Assembly (NCBI RefSeq): GCF_000485595.1 | Contig: NW_014577885.1 | Coordinates: 25,091-78,972 of the forward strand | Source of the DNA: Priapulus caudatus | Taxonomy: Eukaryota > Priapulida > Priapulimorpha > Priapulimorphida > Priapulidae | DNA length: 53,882 bases | Reading direction: 5' to 3' | In this document: one piece after another, positions 13,201-28,200 of the stretch | Layout of the letters: every line of letters begins with the position of its first letter | Numbering within the stretch: the stretch's first letter is position 1 | Notes under the pieces: model-generated | What the model was told of the DNA's origin: nothing | The model's database searches: none | What the model saw: only the letters and a program-made list of their open reading frames with translations | Program-made: the position numbers and the translations under genes

Positions 13201-16200
13201 ATGTGTCGGCACTTGAGATTGTGTCCGACTCCGACGCTCATGGCCATGGAACGTTGCAGCATGGTCGCAAACAGCTGCACCTGGTCTGTGCTGCAGTACT
13301 TGGCAATGTTGATCCGCTCCTCTAGAAACTAGACGAACACGACAAACGCTGATAAACAGCTTTACACACTAAACCCCAAGCTTCCCACCAACTTTATTAT
13401 CTTCACCAACCATGGAATCTTCCCCAGTGAGGCATTTCCCAGCAACCTAACTCTCCCTCCCCCATTGTAGGAGAAAGATTACAAGTATTATTTTACACTT
13501 AATAAGATAGGTTCTTTGACCCTACGTCATACCTACTGCGATTCTAATATTACCTTAGTCCACAGGATGTGTGGCGCAACGTAAGGGGGGTCTGGCTTTA
13601 GGGAGACTCCTTCGTGTGCTGCCAGAGGACTTGGCTCCTCCTTGTCCACTGAGAACATGCCCAGCCTCAGCTCTATGGTCATCTGCCACGCACTCGCCAT
13701 TTCCCCTAGCAACTGTAACCATGGCAACCGAGATGCTGGAATGTTGCTAACGCATAAGATTTTCTGCTGCATGGGTCACAATCCCAGTATAAAATCGAAA
13801 TGTAAACAAAACATAAAATTGGATTAAAGATGATTCTTACTTCAGTGCTATCAAGCAAACAGCGAATGTGATATTCCGATACAGCCTTTTGAAGAGTATG
13901 CTGTATAACAATCTTCTCACGCACATGAATAGAAATGGGTGAAAAAACCAAGATGGATTCACACAGAAACCAAATATGTAACAGGTGAGAGAGTGGCATG
14001 AATTAATTTCGTTTTCCCTTCATGGGGAGATAACAGGCTACGCAGACAGACACATACATGCATTGCGCCTACCACAAACAACACATGAAGTGAAACGGGA
14101 TACGCTACCTGAAGTTCAAACTGAGGTCGCGCCGCAAGCAGCCACTCCCAGCAGGCGATCGTTGACTCCATTGCAGTCTCTGCGAATAGTTTCACTGGTG
14201 CCCAGCAGAGGGCGTGCAGAAGCTGTCGGTCGTGATCCGTGCAAGCGATGAGCAGTGCGCAGATGCGAAATATAGACGACTTGAATTTCTCTCCATCTGA
14301 AGATAATATCTGATCATGAGTATGGCTTTGGCTACATGACAGTGCGACCAGAATAAACGAATGGACAGGTAACATCATTATTGACAGAAGGCTTGCAAGC
14401 ACAAAACGATGATAGTTTCTGGGATGCTTGTCTTAGTTGAGCTTTGCTGTAAACTAAAGGCATACTTCGTTTCACCACGATCTGTCTATAACTATGTGAA
14501 CTATGCAAATCTCTCTTACATTGCTCTCGACTGGCTAGTTACATAACAGAAGATTTCATCTCGGTATCTGCCAGACTTGGTGGCACTCTTTCTCCAGCTC
14601 TACCGGTGTAGCTCCTTCGCTCCCACCAACTGTAGCAAGAGCGAAGAGGCTATACCGTTAGAGCTATCTCCTACCTATCACCATCACCTACCTTGATCCT
14701 GACAGGCCTGATCGAGTTCACTGCACAGTAGTGCGGCAAGGTCTGAGTCCTGTTTACCGCAGGCCGCGTACGCTTGCCTCATGCCTGCCAGCTCTCCGCA
14801 GTATCGGCTGCGCAGCGACAGGGCTGCGACGAAGCGTGACGAGTCTTTGGTGACGCAGGATGGACGCCGCTCCAGCGTGACACTCTGTCGAAGGTATCGC
14901 TGGGTGTTATAACGAGGGCTGATGATGATGACGGTGATTTTGATGATGATGATGGTGATGATGCTGAGAATGGTAGTGAAGATAACAGTGGCAATAGGAT
15001 ACCAGCCTTTAAATATAGCCAACTAGCTTCAAATACCCCCCACCCCCTGCACAAACGTGCGTGCACATGCACGCATGCACGCACACACGCACGCACGCAC
15101 GCACGCACGCACACACGCACACACGCACACACGCGCACACACACACACACGCACACACACACGTACAAACACGCGTACCCCCCACCCACACAAACTAGCT
15201 ACCTCACCTTCTCGTAGGGCGCCGCGTTCCTGTTGAAGCCGGCGAACTGCAGCACGCTCTCGGTGGCGAGCGCCAGGCCGCTGTGCTGGCTCAGACCCGT
15301 GCCGTCGTTGTCGAGGCGGTTGAGATACTCCTGCAGGTGCGCGTGCGTCGCCGTCGGAGCCCAACGCGCAGCCTCCTGGATGATGCCCTGACAGCGCGCC
15401 GCAAAGTCACGCACGATGTTCTGCAGAGAGCAGCAAGAACGCGTGAATGATTACGTGTCGGGTACAATAGTTAGTGAACACCTGTATAGAACGGTCAGCT
15501 ATATACGATAAAACTTGTGTTACTAAACACCTGTATAGAACGGTCAGCTATATACGATAAAACTTGTGTTACTAAACACCTGTATAGAATGGACAGCTAG
15601 TATATACATTTAAACCTGTGTTAGTGAACACCTGTATAGAACGGTCAGCTATATACGATAAAACTTGTGTTACTAAACGCCTGTATAGAATGGACAGCTA
15701 GTATATACATTTAAACCTGTGTTAGTGAACACCTGTATAGAACGGTCAGCTATATACATTTAAACCTGTGTTAGTGAACACCTGTATAGAACGGTCAGCT
15801 ACATACATTTAAACCTGTGTTACTAAACACTTGTATAGAACGGACAGCTATATACATTTAAACCTGTGTTAGTAAACACTTGTATAGAACGGTCAGCTAT
15901 ATACATTTAAACCTGTGTTAGTAAACACTTGTATAGAACGGTCAGCTACATACATTTAAACCTGTGTTAGTAGAACACTTGTATAGAACGGTCAGCTACA
16001 TACATTTAAACCTGTGTTAGTAAACACTTGTATAGAACGGTCAGCTATATACATTTAAACCTGTGTTAGTAAACGCTTGTATAGAACGGTCAGCTATATA
16101 CATTTAAACCTGTGTTAGTAAACACTTGTATAGAACGGTCAGCTATATACATTTAAACCTGTGTTAGTGAACACTTGTATAGAACGGTCAGCTACATACA

Positions 16201-19200
16201 TTTAAACCTGTGTTAGTAAACGCTTGTATAGAACGGACAGCTATATACATTTAAACCTGTGTTAGTGAACACCTGTGAAAATAAATGTTTCAGATCTGTT
16301 GGCATACAATCTGATGGCGTTGACCGTAAGAAGACACTGAAATGCATAGTGGAATTGCCAAAATCTACGTAATTTGCATAATTTCTAAAAAAATATCAAA
16401 ACCCCTGTGATATGTTTTGGGGCCAGTCCTTATTCATTCACATACCAAAAATGAGCAAAATCTGTTGAACCTGTACTGACTTATGGCCATTTCGATTTTC
16501 GCCAAAAAGTGGTTGTGGCTAGAAACTAGGTCAACTGGCGTGCTCCAAAATAGGACGTTCACATCTCTCCCATAGGAGTAACAATTGTGACCAATTTGAA
16601 ACATGTGGATCAAACGGTTCCTGAGTTATTGTTGACCGTAACCAAATATTGACGGACGGACTGACGAACGGACGGACGACGTTCTTGAGTTATCGGTGAC
16701 CGTAGGCACACAATGAAATGCATAGTAAAATTGCCAAAACCTACCTAATTTGCATAATTTAAACAAAAATATCAAAACCCCTGTGATATGTTTTGGGGCC
16801 AGTCCTTATTCATTCACATACCAAAAATGAGCAAAATCCATTNNNNNNNNNNACAGTCAGCTATATACATTTAAACCTGTGTTAGTAAACACCTGTATAG
16901 AACGGTCAGCTATATACATTTAAACCTGTGTTAGTGAACACCTGTATAGAACGGTCAGCTACATACATTTAAACGCGTGTTAGTGAACACCTGTATAGAA
17001 CGGTCAGCTACATACATTTAAACTTGTGTTACTAAACACCTGTATAGAATGGACAGCTATATACATTTAAACCTGTGTTAGTAAACACCTGTGAAAAAAT
17101 AAATGTTTCAGATCTGTTGGCATACAATCTGATGGCGTTGACCGTAGGCAGACACTGAAATGCATAGTGGAATTGCCAAAATCTACATAATTTGCATAAT
17201 TTCTAAAAAAATATCAAAACCCCTGTGATATGTTTTGGGGCCAGTCCTTATTCATTCACATACCAAAAATGAGCAAAATCCATTCAACCTGAACTGACTT
17301 ACAGCCATTCCCATCTTTGCAAAAAAGTGGACGTGGCTCGAAAGTAAGGTCGACTGGCGTGCTCCAAAACAGAACGTTGAAACCTCTCCCATAGGAGTAA
17401 CAACTATATGCAATTTCAAACATGTGGGTCAAACGGTTCCTGAGTTATTGTTGACCGTAACATAATGTTGACGAACGGACGAACGACAGACGACACCCCA
17501 TGGCAATAGCTCATCTTGACGATGTCAAGGTGAGCTAAGAACTGGAGGGGGAGAAGAAGCAACAGTAGTAACATGTGCTAGTAACACTGCTTACCTCTCT
17601 TGCCCCTAAGGTATCCATCAGAGTGAGGGTGTACGATACATTGGGTATACTGATTGCTCCACTGACCTGATTCGGATTCTACAAACAAAACATTAATATA
17701 CGTAAGTCTGCAGAACTAACCACTGATCAAAAATGCATCGTATTATAACGTAATGCGCTTGCACAGAAAAACATAGCTAGAGTTAGTACAATAGATTAAC
17801 ATTAGGGTTAAGATATAATAAGTATAACTATAATTCAGTGTACACTATAGTGAAAGGATGAGCATCATAAGTGATTTTGTCACATCGATTACATACAGAT
17901 TGCAGGGCACTGGAGAGAATCTGCAAAATATCCAGCATGGTGTTTAGCACACGACCACTCCACAGCAGGTGAGGAAACCTAAAGCACCGAGATAAAACAA
18001 AACGTGTCAGGCACGTGACAGTCAGAACTCCTATAGTCAATGCACTTACTGAGGAATTTAACACGTTTTTATACTCGAGAAAGGTTCCCTTATAGAGATC
18101 AGTCCTCCACGGCAGATTTTTCTTGAGACGCGTACTTCAGATCTCGCGTCTGTATACTCGACTCAGTTGTGCGCAGCACCGGCGGCCATTAAAAGCATGC
18201 TCACTTGTCGACGAGGCCGGCGAGGAATGTATCGGCGACTCTACGGATGCGTCTCAGGGTGTGGTTGAACTTGATGAGAAGGAACTGCGCGTGGGTCTCC
18301 AGCTCACGGTCACGCTCGGCCACGGCTGGCTTGTTCACCATCTTGTCCAGGAAGGCGAGGAAAGACTTGTTGGCAACGGCGTTGATGCATTGCCACATGC
18401 CTGCACAACGATCGAGCAAATACGATAAATATACAGCTGTATCGATAATGTTTACTAACAATAAATGTTTCAATAATGTGTGGTAACCCCCACCCCAACC
18501 GGCATAGCACACTCACACTTGTACAGTGGTCCTGAGGGTCTATACATTGTTCAGTCTGGCTATAAGGTCACAGCTGGCGGTGAGGTTAGGGTTATGGTTA
18601 GGGTTAAAGCTATATTTAGAATTAGGATTGTGATTATCGAACTTGATCATAAAAATAACTCTAGTCCTACACCTTAAGTACTTACTTACCTAGGTACAAA
18701 CTTAATCACATGATAAAGGTACACACGAAATACTGGTACAAGAGAACGTGAATATAGTACATATTATAATGACACTAAGAGTGTGGGAGCTTATTCCTTT
18801 TATAGGTCTGACGTCGCTACCTACCTACTAATGATATTTCAAATAAAAGCTATAGAAACTTCAGGAATATTTTATCAGAGATGATTCAGAAAAACTCACA
18901 ACTGGGAAATATTCATACCGGCTTTGTCTTTCTGTATTGCTGAATCTTCCAGATATTGAAATATGCAGTGGAAACTTGTGGCATCGTTTGAGTGCTTGAC
19001 TCTGTAATTATAAAAGAACCATATTTTATAAGTTAGGAGTATATTGTGAAACTCGTTTGATAATAATAGTATATACCTACATATTTCTGTTCTCAGAGTT
19101 ATTAAATATAAACTCTTAATAATAATGAGTTCTGCCTCTACTGCCCTCTAACGAAGTTGCACTTTAAAATTTTTATTTTGCCCATTTCAGACTGGGTCTA

Positions 19201-22200
19201 ATCACAAAACTGTAATTATATTTATACCAAACTAGTAATTAACCAAACCACTTTTTGTTTATAATAAATACATCCAAAATATAACTGAACTTTTCTCATT
19301 TCCCTTTTCGCAGTTAAATAAAAGCTTACTATTTTTACTATTTACACCATTACCCTCTAGCTTTGCTAAATTTGACACAGATGTACCCACACTTACATAC
19401 TGAGCTGTTCACACCGATTCTATCAGTCACGTCCCTTGTTTAGTAGTAGAGAAGCATACATAAATTAATCTGACAGCAGAACTCACAGGTCTTGTGTCTA
19501 CGGTGGGTTCAGGTGTGATTATTCCCAACACAAGTCTATCAACTACTGCATACTGTCAGACTGTACACTATATAACATTCCTGTCTGCATGTGACAGTGA
19601 TCATAGAACATGGAGGACAAACCTCAGCGTTTCCAGCTTGTAGACAGACAGCACGTAGACACACTGCGCAAAGTTGAGATACTTTACTACAGGCACGATC
19701 TCAGCGGGATGGTCTAGATGATTGAGAATGCGACTACGCCATTCATGCAAGTCTGCCTGTATATCGATAGAACAAAGAAACACTCATCACCTGCTATTCT
19801 GCTTTACAAATGAGAAAGACTGCTGACCCATGAGTGGTATTTATAAATCTAAATCTAAATTAATATATTGTAATGAACATGTGATGTTTTAATTTAACAT
19901 GTGCAAAAAATCCATTATTAAATTAAATTAATGTAACCCCTTAATATTCTATTTTTCCACATGCCCTCTGGGGGCATATGGCCCACGTTAAGAATGGCTT
20001 GTCTAGTGATTAACACACTTGACTTAGAGCTGAAGCAACACAGTTGGCGAGGCCCTGTACTTCTTGAATAAAGTAACAATTGGACAAATAATGGCTAGTC
20101 GTTGCAGGATGTGCTTGCTTACTTACAGGGGTGATGCTGTCGTTTCTCAGAGCCGAATTGTAGAGAAGCTCAGAACGCAGATGCTCCTTAGAGATAAGCA
20201 GTGGCGACTTCGTAGCAATCTCACAAACACCATCGAAGAGTTCCTTCGGCCACAGACCTGCAACAAAGGTGACAACACTGACGAATCAGCACTATCTCTC
20301 TACGATGTTATATTAATAGTAATAATTAAGTTACTAGTTATAGGTTATAAATGTTATAGGTGTAAAGCATAGTAATGGCATAGAAATGGAATAATGAGCA
20401 GTTTTTCAACCAATGCAGCAATTTTTACAAACATGATTTCAAATCATTTAAGCCAGCCGCCATAACACATTTATTACCCATGTAAAACTAGATAATTTGG
20501 TAGCTAGTTCATGCTTGAATTTCAAATAATCCACACTCTCTGCAGCAGGAAAAACAAATCTGTTGCAGTCACAATCAGACGCAGACCTACCGGAATCTTC
20601 CATGGCGAAGCCCATGACGACACAATAGAGCCAGAAGTCCCTGAAGAGTTTCTGTAGGCGCGGGGTGGGGTTCGTGATCGGGGGTAGACGGCGAACTAGC
20701 ACGGCGATAACGGGTATAAGCACACCCAGGTTTCCTGCACTGCTCGATGCCTGAAAACAACCACCAGGTCTTTTTAACAGGTTTGAGATTTGATCCCTGC
20801 AGGCACTATCTGCTCTTCCCTGGCATACCACATGATTAATAATTATATATCATTCATCTGCGTTTAAATTATGCTGCGTGACAAATGCTAGTAGTTCAAG
20901 ATTTATGAGAATCGATTATAAAATGTTTGTAAAACCATAATTGATTCGTTGTTTAAATCTTTTTCACCACCTCGATTTAATTTCTGCTCGTTTTAAATCA
21001 GAAGCTAATAAAAGCAAGTAAAATTATATCTAGCAACAACAAAAGTACGTGTCTGTTAAGAGAAATATGTGGTCACATATGTTCTCTTGTGGAGCAAGTA
21101 AACGTATCATACTTGCAAATTCTACACCATTAGTTATCAGTCTACAGGTCTAGTAGAACGTTAATTCATTTAATTCTAGAGATTTCTGTATTGTCCGAGA
21201 GGCAATTATACTTGCGTGGGGTAAGAATTTGTTGACTAAAAATTAATTAGAGGATTATGATGGGTAGTGTAGTACGCAGCACTGGCTACCTTGAGTGGAG
21301 TTGGTGCCTTCTCGCTCGCACGCTTGCCCTCTAGACCGACGAGTACAAACAGCTCAAGCAGCTTTGTAAGCAACTCCATGAGCCCCTCATCACCCTGCAG
21401 GCTCGCCGCAATGTTAGCGAGCGCATTCACGACAGCTCCGGACACGTGCCTGTGCAAAACAATAGAACGTCGCTCAATGTGCAGCTCCACGAGAAACGAT
21501 TCAAGAATACTTATAGTGAATAATTATATACAAATATTTCTAAAATATTCTAATAAGGAATAACAGCTCTTTGAAACAACTGGGCACCCTAGACGTGAAT
21601 ACGGAAACTAATGAAAGCAACTACAGGTTGTACAAAAACATAGTAAATTCTGCCTGTGATAGCGACGCAACACCAGTGTTCATAGTAGGGAACATTTTAC
21701 AGCTTACAAATATTACCGTCTAAAAGCAACTAAAAACTCGACACAGAACATGGATAAACTAGTATAGTCATTACTACATTTAAATTTTTATTAATTTATA
21801 TGTTAAGCTGATTAATTTTAAAAGATCAAAATAAAAAAGTAATAAAACAACATTTATGAATTCCCCTATTATACATTATACATTATAGGTTCCCCTCATG
21901 AAATAAGACAGCGTTGATCACCTATAGCCATGGTGCTTCTCATCCCTGTCACCCCCGGGCGAGTACGCCGTCGACCCGGCCTCCACGCTAATCGTAATGA
22001 ACATCTGCATCACCTCCTGGTATGTGGTGCGCGAACCTACGAACAACGCAGCAACGCTAGCAATCAGACGCGTCGATGCAGGGAGAGCTGTGGAGTTTCA
22101 CGTGAGCTAAACACGCCATGTAATGTCGTCATGCCGCCTGTATGACCAGCAGCTTGTTACATAAGATGTTATCTCCCCCACACTCAGTGAAACTTACACA

Positions 22201-25200
22201 GAGTGGGCGACAATCTCTACTTTCCACAACATCACCTTGCTACTCCCCACTATGTGTTTGAAGAATAGGGAACACAGAGGAAGCTATCAGCGCAGCGGGG
22301 AAATTGGGAACAGAGAAAGCCGTCTGCACAGCAGGGAGAACAAGGAACACAGAGGAAGCCGTCAACGCCAGCAGGGAAAAATTTGACAGAGATGGAAGCT
22401 ATTCTGCAAGCAGCAGGGAGAATATTGAACAGAGAGGAAGCCATCTGCACAGCAGGGAGAACAAGGAACACAGAGGAAGCCGTCAACGCAGCAGGAAAAA
22501 TATTGAACAGAGAGGAAGCTATCTGCACAGCAGGGAGAATATTGAACAGAGAGGAAGCCGTCTGCACAGCAGGAAGAACAAGGAACACAGAGAAAGCCGT
22601 CAACGTAGCAAGGAAAATGGAAAACAGAGGACGCCGTCCGCACGATAGGGAAAATATGGAACAGAGAGGAAGCTATCTGCACAGCAGGGAGAATATTGAA
22701 CAGAGAGGAAGCCATCTGCACAGCAGGGAGAATGGAGAACACAAAGGAAGTCATCTGCACAGCAGGGAGAACAAGGAACACAGAGGAACCCATCTGCACG
22801 ATAGGAAAAACATGCACAGAGGAAGCTGTCAACGCAGCATGAAATACGGGTAAAACACAGGAAGGAAGCCACGAACGCGGCGATACACGAGGGGCTGGCA
22901 CGCGCCCCGCGCGACGACCGCGCACCTGCGATGATCATGCAGCCGAGCTGATCTACGATGAGCGTGTCGAGCTGCGACGGAGGCTGGCAGAAACGCTGCT
23001 GGGGCAGGTATCTGGCAACCACGGACTGCATCGTCTCTCGCTGCTCCTTTGAGCGGCCGATGGCGATGTGACCGAAGCGTGAGGATCGTGTTCTGTGTGA
23101 TGAGCTCAGCCCAGCCTGCAACCAGCACGCAGATCAGTGTTGGACAGTTGTGTGCAGATGCCTTGCGTTTTACAGCTATCGATTTTTGTCAGCAAACGTA
23201 CGATTTCAAGCTGCATTCCGAAACTAATTCGGCTGAAATTCGATTGTGTTGGAGTCGGCAGTCGGCAGTCAAGTCGCCGAAGTTGGAGAATAATGAAACT
23301 GCTTATTTTGCGACGACTCGGACGATTTGCTGACAAAAAATGGATAGTGTAAACGCAGCTATAGTCTGTAACCAACACACAATAGAAGTTGGGCATTGTG
23401 TGCTAGTCTGTAACCAACACGCAATAAAAGTTGGGCATTGTGGTGTTCTAGTCTGTAACCACCACATCATACAAGTTGGGCATTGTGTCAGTCTGTAACC
23501 GGCACACAATAACAGTTGGGCATTGTGGTGTTCTAGTCTGTAACCACCACATCATACAAGTTGGGCATTGTGTCAGTCTGTAACCGGCACACAATAACAG
23601 TTGGGCATTGTGGTGTTCTAGTCTGTAACCACCACATCATACAAGTTGGGCATTGTGTTCTAGTCTGTGACCAGCATGCAATACAAGTTGGGCATGGTGT
23701 TCTAGTCTGTGACCAACGTGCAATAAAAGTTGGCCATTCTGTTCTCTAGTCCGTAACTATTTTGTAGCAGTGGTTCAGCATTGTGTACTAGCCCGTGAAC
23801 TGCATACAGCTGCGGTTGGGCAATATGTTCTCACATCTACCTATTACACAGCTAAACATACAGATGGAGAGACAGACAGACGAATGGACGGATAGACAGA
23901 CAGACAGGCAGGCAAACAAATATACAGATGGACAGACACATGTACGGAGCAAGAGAGTGTACCTTGTGTTACTGTCTGCAGTATACAGCCTGTTAGAGAT
24001 GGAAGCCAGAGATGCTTGCACACAGTCAGGGTCATCCTCTAACCTGACCTTCAGTGCCCTGGACAACAACAAATAACATCATATAGTCGTGAGTAATCCG
24101 AACAAATCTCACACATCTCACTGTAATCTGGGTCATCATAACTCCCAGATTTCGCAGACTATGCTCATCACTTATCAGGGGTAAAAATAAGGAGAAAAAA
24201 AGAGATGGTCCACAGGACCATCTAGTTTGAAATTTACATGGTCCTCCTAAATTTGAGATGGTCCTCCTAAATTTCAAATTGTTCTCTAAAAGTCATGCGA
24301 CGTGCAAGAAATTTACCGTAAAATGAGACCAAATTATTTAATGGTCCGTCAGACCATTGACTTTGAAAATCTGATGGTCCTCCTGATTATTTGATGGCCC
24401 CGAACCATCGGACCATCGCTTATTTCGACCCCTGCTTATAATAGTATCAGTCTTGTAGTAACAGAGCCATTCGAGAGAAATTCCCCAGCAGGGAGAAAGT
24501 ATGAGGCGATGCGCCGCACCTGCAGAAGTTATCGATGGCGGAATCTCGCAGCTTCTCAAATGCCTGCTTCTTCTTAGCTGCCTTGCTGCGTGACTTCTGG
24601 ATCGGGGCCGTGTTGTGGCTGAAGCCAGTGTCATCGGTCACTGTTAGCTGAAACATGCCGGGCTGCAAAAACAACCCAGAAGAAACACCGTGACATGGCG
24701 GCGGAGCACCGAGGCAAATAATTATTTCCGAGAACGATTATTGAGGCCAGGTACTTCTTAGCAGTGCTTTTTATGTGAGATAAAGAAGGATGCACATGCA
24801 ACACTGAATTATTATGGGAAAGGCATGGAAGCAAACCAGATAAGGAAGTGACCGGGGATTATTTTCGTGATTATCACCTAAATTCTCAGGAACAACAGGA
24901 CACAACAGGAACAAAAGTAGGGAAGAATGTAGGGAAGACAAATAATGCTATTTGCCTTATGAATATGCTAGTTGCCGTAATGAAATCTAAGCCATGGCAT
25001 TACCACTACAGTATAAGTTCATCTGATAACATGATAACATAAGCGTAAATTAATTCTACGACAAATCCGTTCATTCAACCTGTTAGCAACATTTTTTAAA
25101 CAACTAGTCTAGCTGTCGTTGTCAAGCTTAAAGCGATTACGCCACCGTAAATAGTAAAAATTAAAAAAATATTTTACTATAAATATTACTGTTCGATGTG

Positions 25201-28200
25201 AACATACACTCGTGACGCATACATAGCCTATAGCAAGCAATTAATGTCAGAAACACTAATATCAAATCGTCCAGGTTTTTTGGATTTTTAACTAGTTGAG
25301 AAACAATGTTATCAGGTAAGAATTTGACGATACGTTTAGTCCTGTTAGTTCTTACTTTTAGTGTAAAAAAATGGCAACAAAATTTTTACAAATTTTACCA
25401 TAGAAAATTCGTGACGTCTGGACGTAGTCAATTTAATGAAGGTTCTAGATGAGATGGCAGCAAGTGACAACAGCCTTGCATGCATTACCTGGTTGTTTAA
25501 TGTGTTCTCGCTATCGTGAAGCTTTACTAGCAAGGGTGCGGGACTGATGAGGAAATCCCGTAGTTTCACGATGACGGCGGGGGCGAGGGACGGGTAGCGC
25601 TCTACCAGCACTCCCATCGCCTCCAGACCCACGGACAGCACCGGCATGTGCTTCAGATACATCTTGTGCTTGTGCGCTATGCTGAACTTCTCCAGTAACC
25701 TGTGGTACAGAGCATCTGCTTCTGCGGTAAACGATCGACAAATGAGTTAATGTGCATTCACGCAAATGAACAAACACGAAGTTGCTAAAAACATCTATTT
25801 ACATATATAAACGTAAATAAATCAATGTTGAAATTGTTTTATATTTTGGAAACAACTATTTTAATCTAGTGAGATGGTTTCCTGCATATATTATACATAT
25901 ACTGTCACTGTGTTCATTATTAGTACAAGATGTAGATGTGTAGTACTACTTATAGATTGACCAGACTTAAAATATTGCCTGAGATTCAGTTATATTGATC
26001 ACACTTGTATATATATGTATATGTATTGTATGTATATATGTGTATATGTATGTCTAATATATACGAACACATTGATCGTGCGACCGCGGCAGCTTGTCCT
26101 ACCTTGCTCGTCTCTCACCGCCCACACCATCAGCTCGACGCAGACGGCAATCGACTTGACGTTGAGCGAGAACGTGTGCACGGCGTGACGCTGCCCGCCC
26201 GCCGCCACCTCCTCCGTGACGACCTCGTCGCCGTGGTAACCGTACAGGTCCTTCTGGCCGAGCTGGAAGAGCGTGTGCGCAAAGTCCTGCACGTCCTTCG
26301 TGAAGGACAGCGGGAGGTCAACGCGCCGCTGCAGCAGCTGTTTCAGCGTTGTCAACGTCGCCAGCGTCATCGTCTGCGAGACGCTGCGGTACGGGAACTG
26401 CCGCACCTCCGCGTGCCGGTACACGTCGGCGGCCATGTTGTCGAGGTTGAGCAGCACCTCGCGGCTCAGCACGGCCTTCGACGCCGCCAGCACCGCCTGC
26501 AGGTGCACGATGGACAGCGCCGCCTGGTGGCCGTCCACCTCGAGCTCGGGCGACGAGAACGACGACGCGTACTCGGCGAAGAAGAACTCGCGGAGGTCGC
26601 GCGGCGACGCCGCCGCCGGCGCCCCCTCGTGGTGGATCGTCGCGGGCAGCGCGAGGAAGACGTCGGCGAGCGTCGAGTCGGTCTCGTCAAAGCTGCTGCC
26701 GCTGCCGCCGCGCGGCCGCAGCGGTGCGGAGAGGAAGTCGGAGCCGTGGGCGAAGCTCTGAGAGATGGAGCGCGGGATGATGCTGCGGAAGGTGCTGAAG
26801 CTGCGGGGCTTCACCGCGGCGCCGCCGCCGCCGCCGCGAGACGCCGTGCGGCTGGGCGCCGGCGCCGCGGGAGGCGGGAAGATGCGGGAGATGAGCGGCG
26901 GGTCGGCAACGCTGAGGCGTCCGAGCGCTCGCGAGATGCCGATGAGCATCGGCACCGTGCTCTTACACAGGTTCACTGCAACAAACAAACACACACGGCG
27001 CTGCCAGCATTCATCCATGTCGCGACAGCAGCGCAGCAACGGCGACGGCGAAAACCATGTTACTCCCGTTGCTATATTGCACGTGTAATAAACTTTATTT
27101 TGCCTTAAATCGCTTACTTCTCCCTTCAGTACTGTTGCTATGTAGTTAATTAATTATATCAGCGTGTATGTTATCTAGGGCTATAAGAAAAAATTGTATG
27201 CAAACTACCCAGCTAAACTATGTGAACTAACAAAAAATTACTGACAAACTGACAAATTTCACGAGTGATATATTAGTAAATTTAATTTATGATAAATCCA
27301 CGTATTTAGCCTGTTAGCAACACTTTCAATAACTGGTCTGGTTATCTCTGTCAAGTTGAATGACGTTGGTTGAGATTGTCATCAGACGACAGCAGGTGAA
27401 AAATGAAATGAAATGCAGTTTGCTGTATGTCTGGGTTCTGTGGGCAGTTCCTGAACTTCAGAAGATGATTGTAGCATTGGGACAGTCTGTATGCCACGTC
27501 ATCCAATGTTAATTCTGTCTGTGCATTTTAGAGCTATTGTCATCTGCCGCCATCTTGTTACAACCTCAAATAATTAATTCAACTTGAAAAAGATAACCAA
27601 ACTGGTTCTTGAAACTGTCGCTAACAAGTGGATTTATTAAAAATTAAATTTACTAATAGTATCATGAAATCTGATTATCTTATTCCACAGATTAACGACA
27701 GACGTCACACAGAGCACGTACCTCGGGCAGTACTTCCGCGAGGGCCATGTACATCGTGCGTGCACTGACACATCAGTGTCAGCACCTTGAGCACCTCGAT
27801 CTGTGCAGTGATGATCTAAAAGCAGAATCGTTATGAGAATGCAACCTGTAATCAAGTAGGTTCCTTAAAAGGTAGGCAATAACAGAGGTATGTTTACTCA
27901 GTCCCACACAGAAGGGGTTTTATTTGAATGTTACTACGACTAGAAGTATAGTGTCTACTCAGTCTCACACACCAAGGTTACCTTTTGAAAAAAGGCCATT
28001 GCTAAAATCCTTTTTTACACTTACATTGACTTATGCCCACAACAGAATGACTGCGGATTTCATGCCTGCTAACTCAACAGGCCATACACATTCTAAATTG
28101 TGCACAGCAAGGCACTAACAGTTAGATGGAATATACACATGATACAGGCAGTGTTGGAACATACCAGCTTAAATGGTTCTGCTACGAACGCTTCGACTGC

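Noticed and set aside
15471-16277. CRISPR-like regular array
   Set aside because: Units are contiguous without unique spacers, in a eukaryotic intron; it is a minisatellite.
22362-22925. 187-codon minus-strand frame and 156-codon plus-strand frame
   Set aside because: They arise from the 39-bp minisatellite, whose period is divisible by three. No start context or domain.
26005-27108. 367-codon plus-strand frame
   Set aside because: It is antisense to PI4KA exon 6, is arginine-rich because of GC-rich codons on the other strand, and shows no domain.
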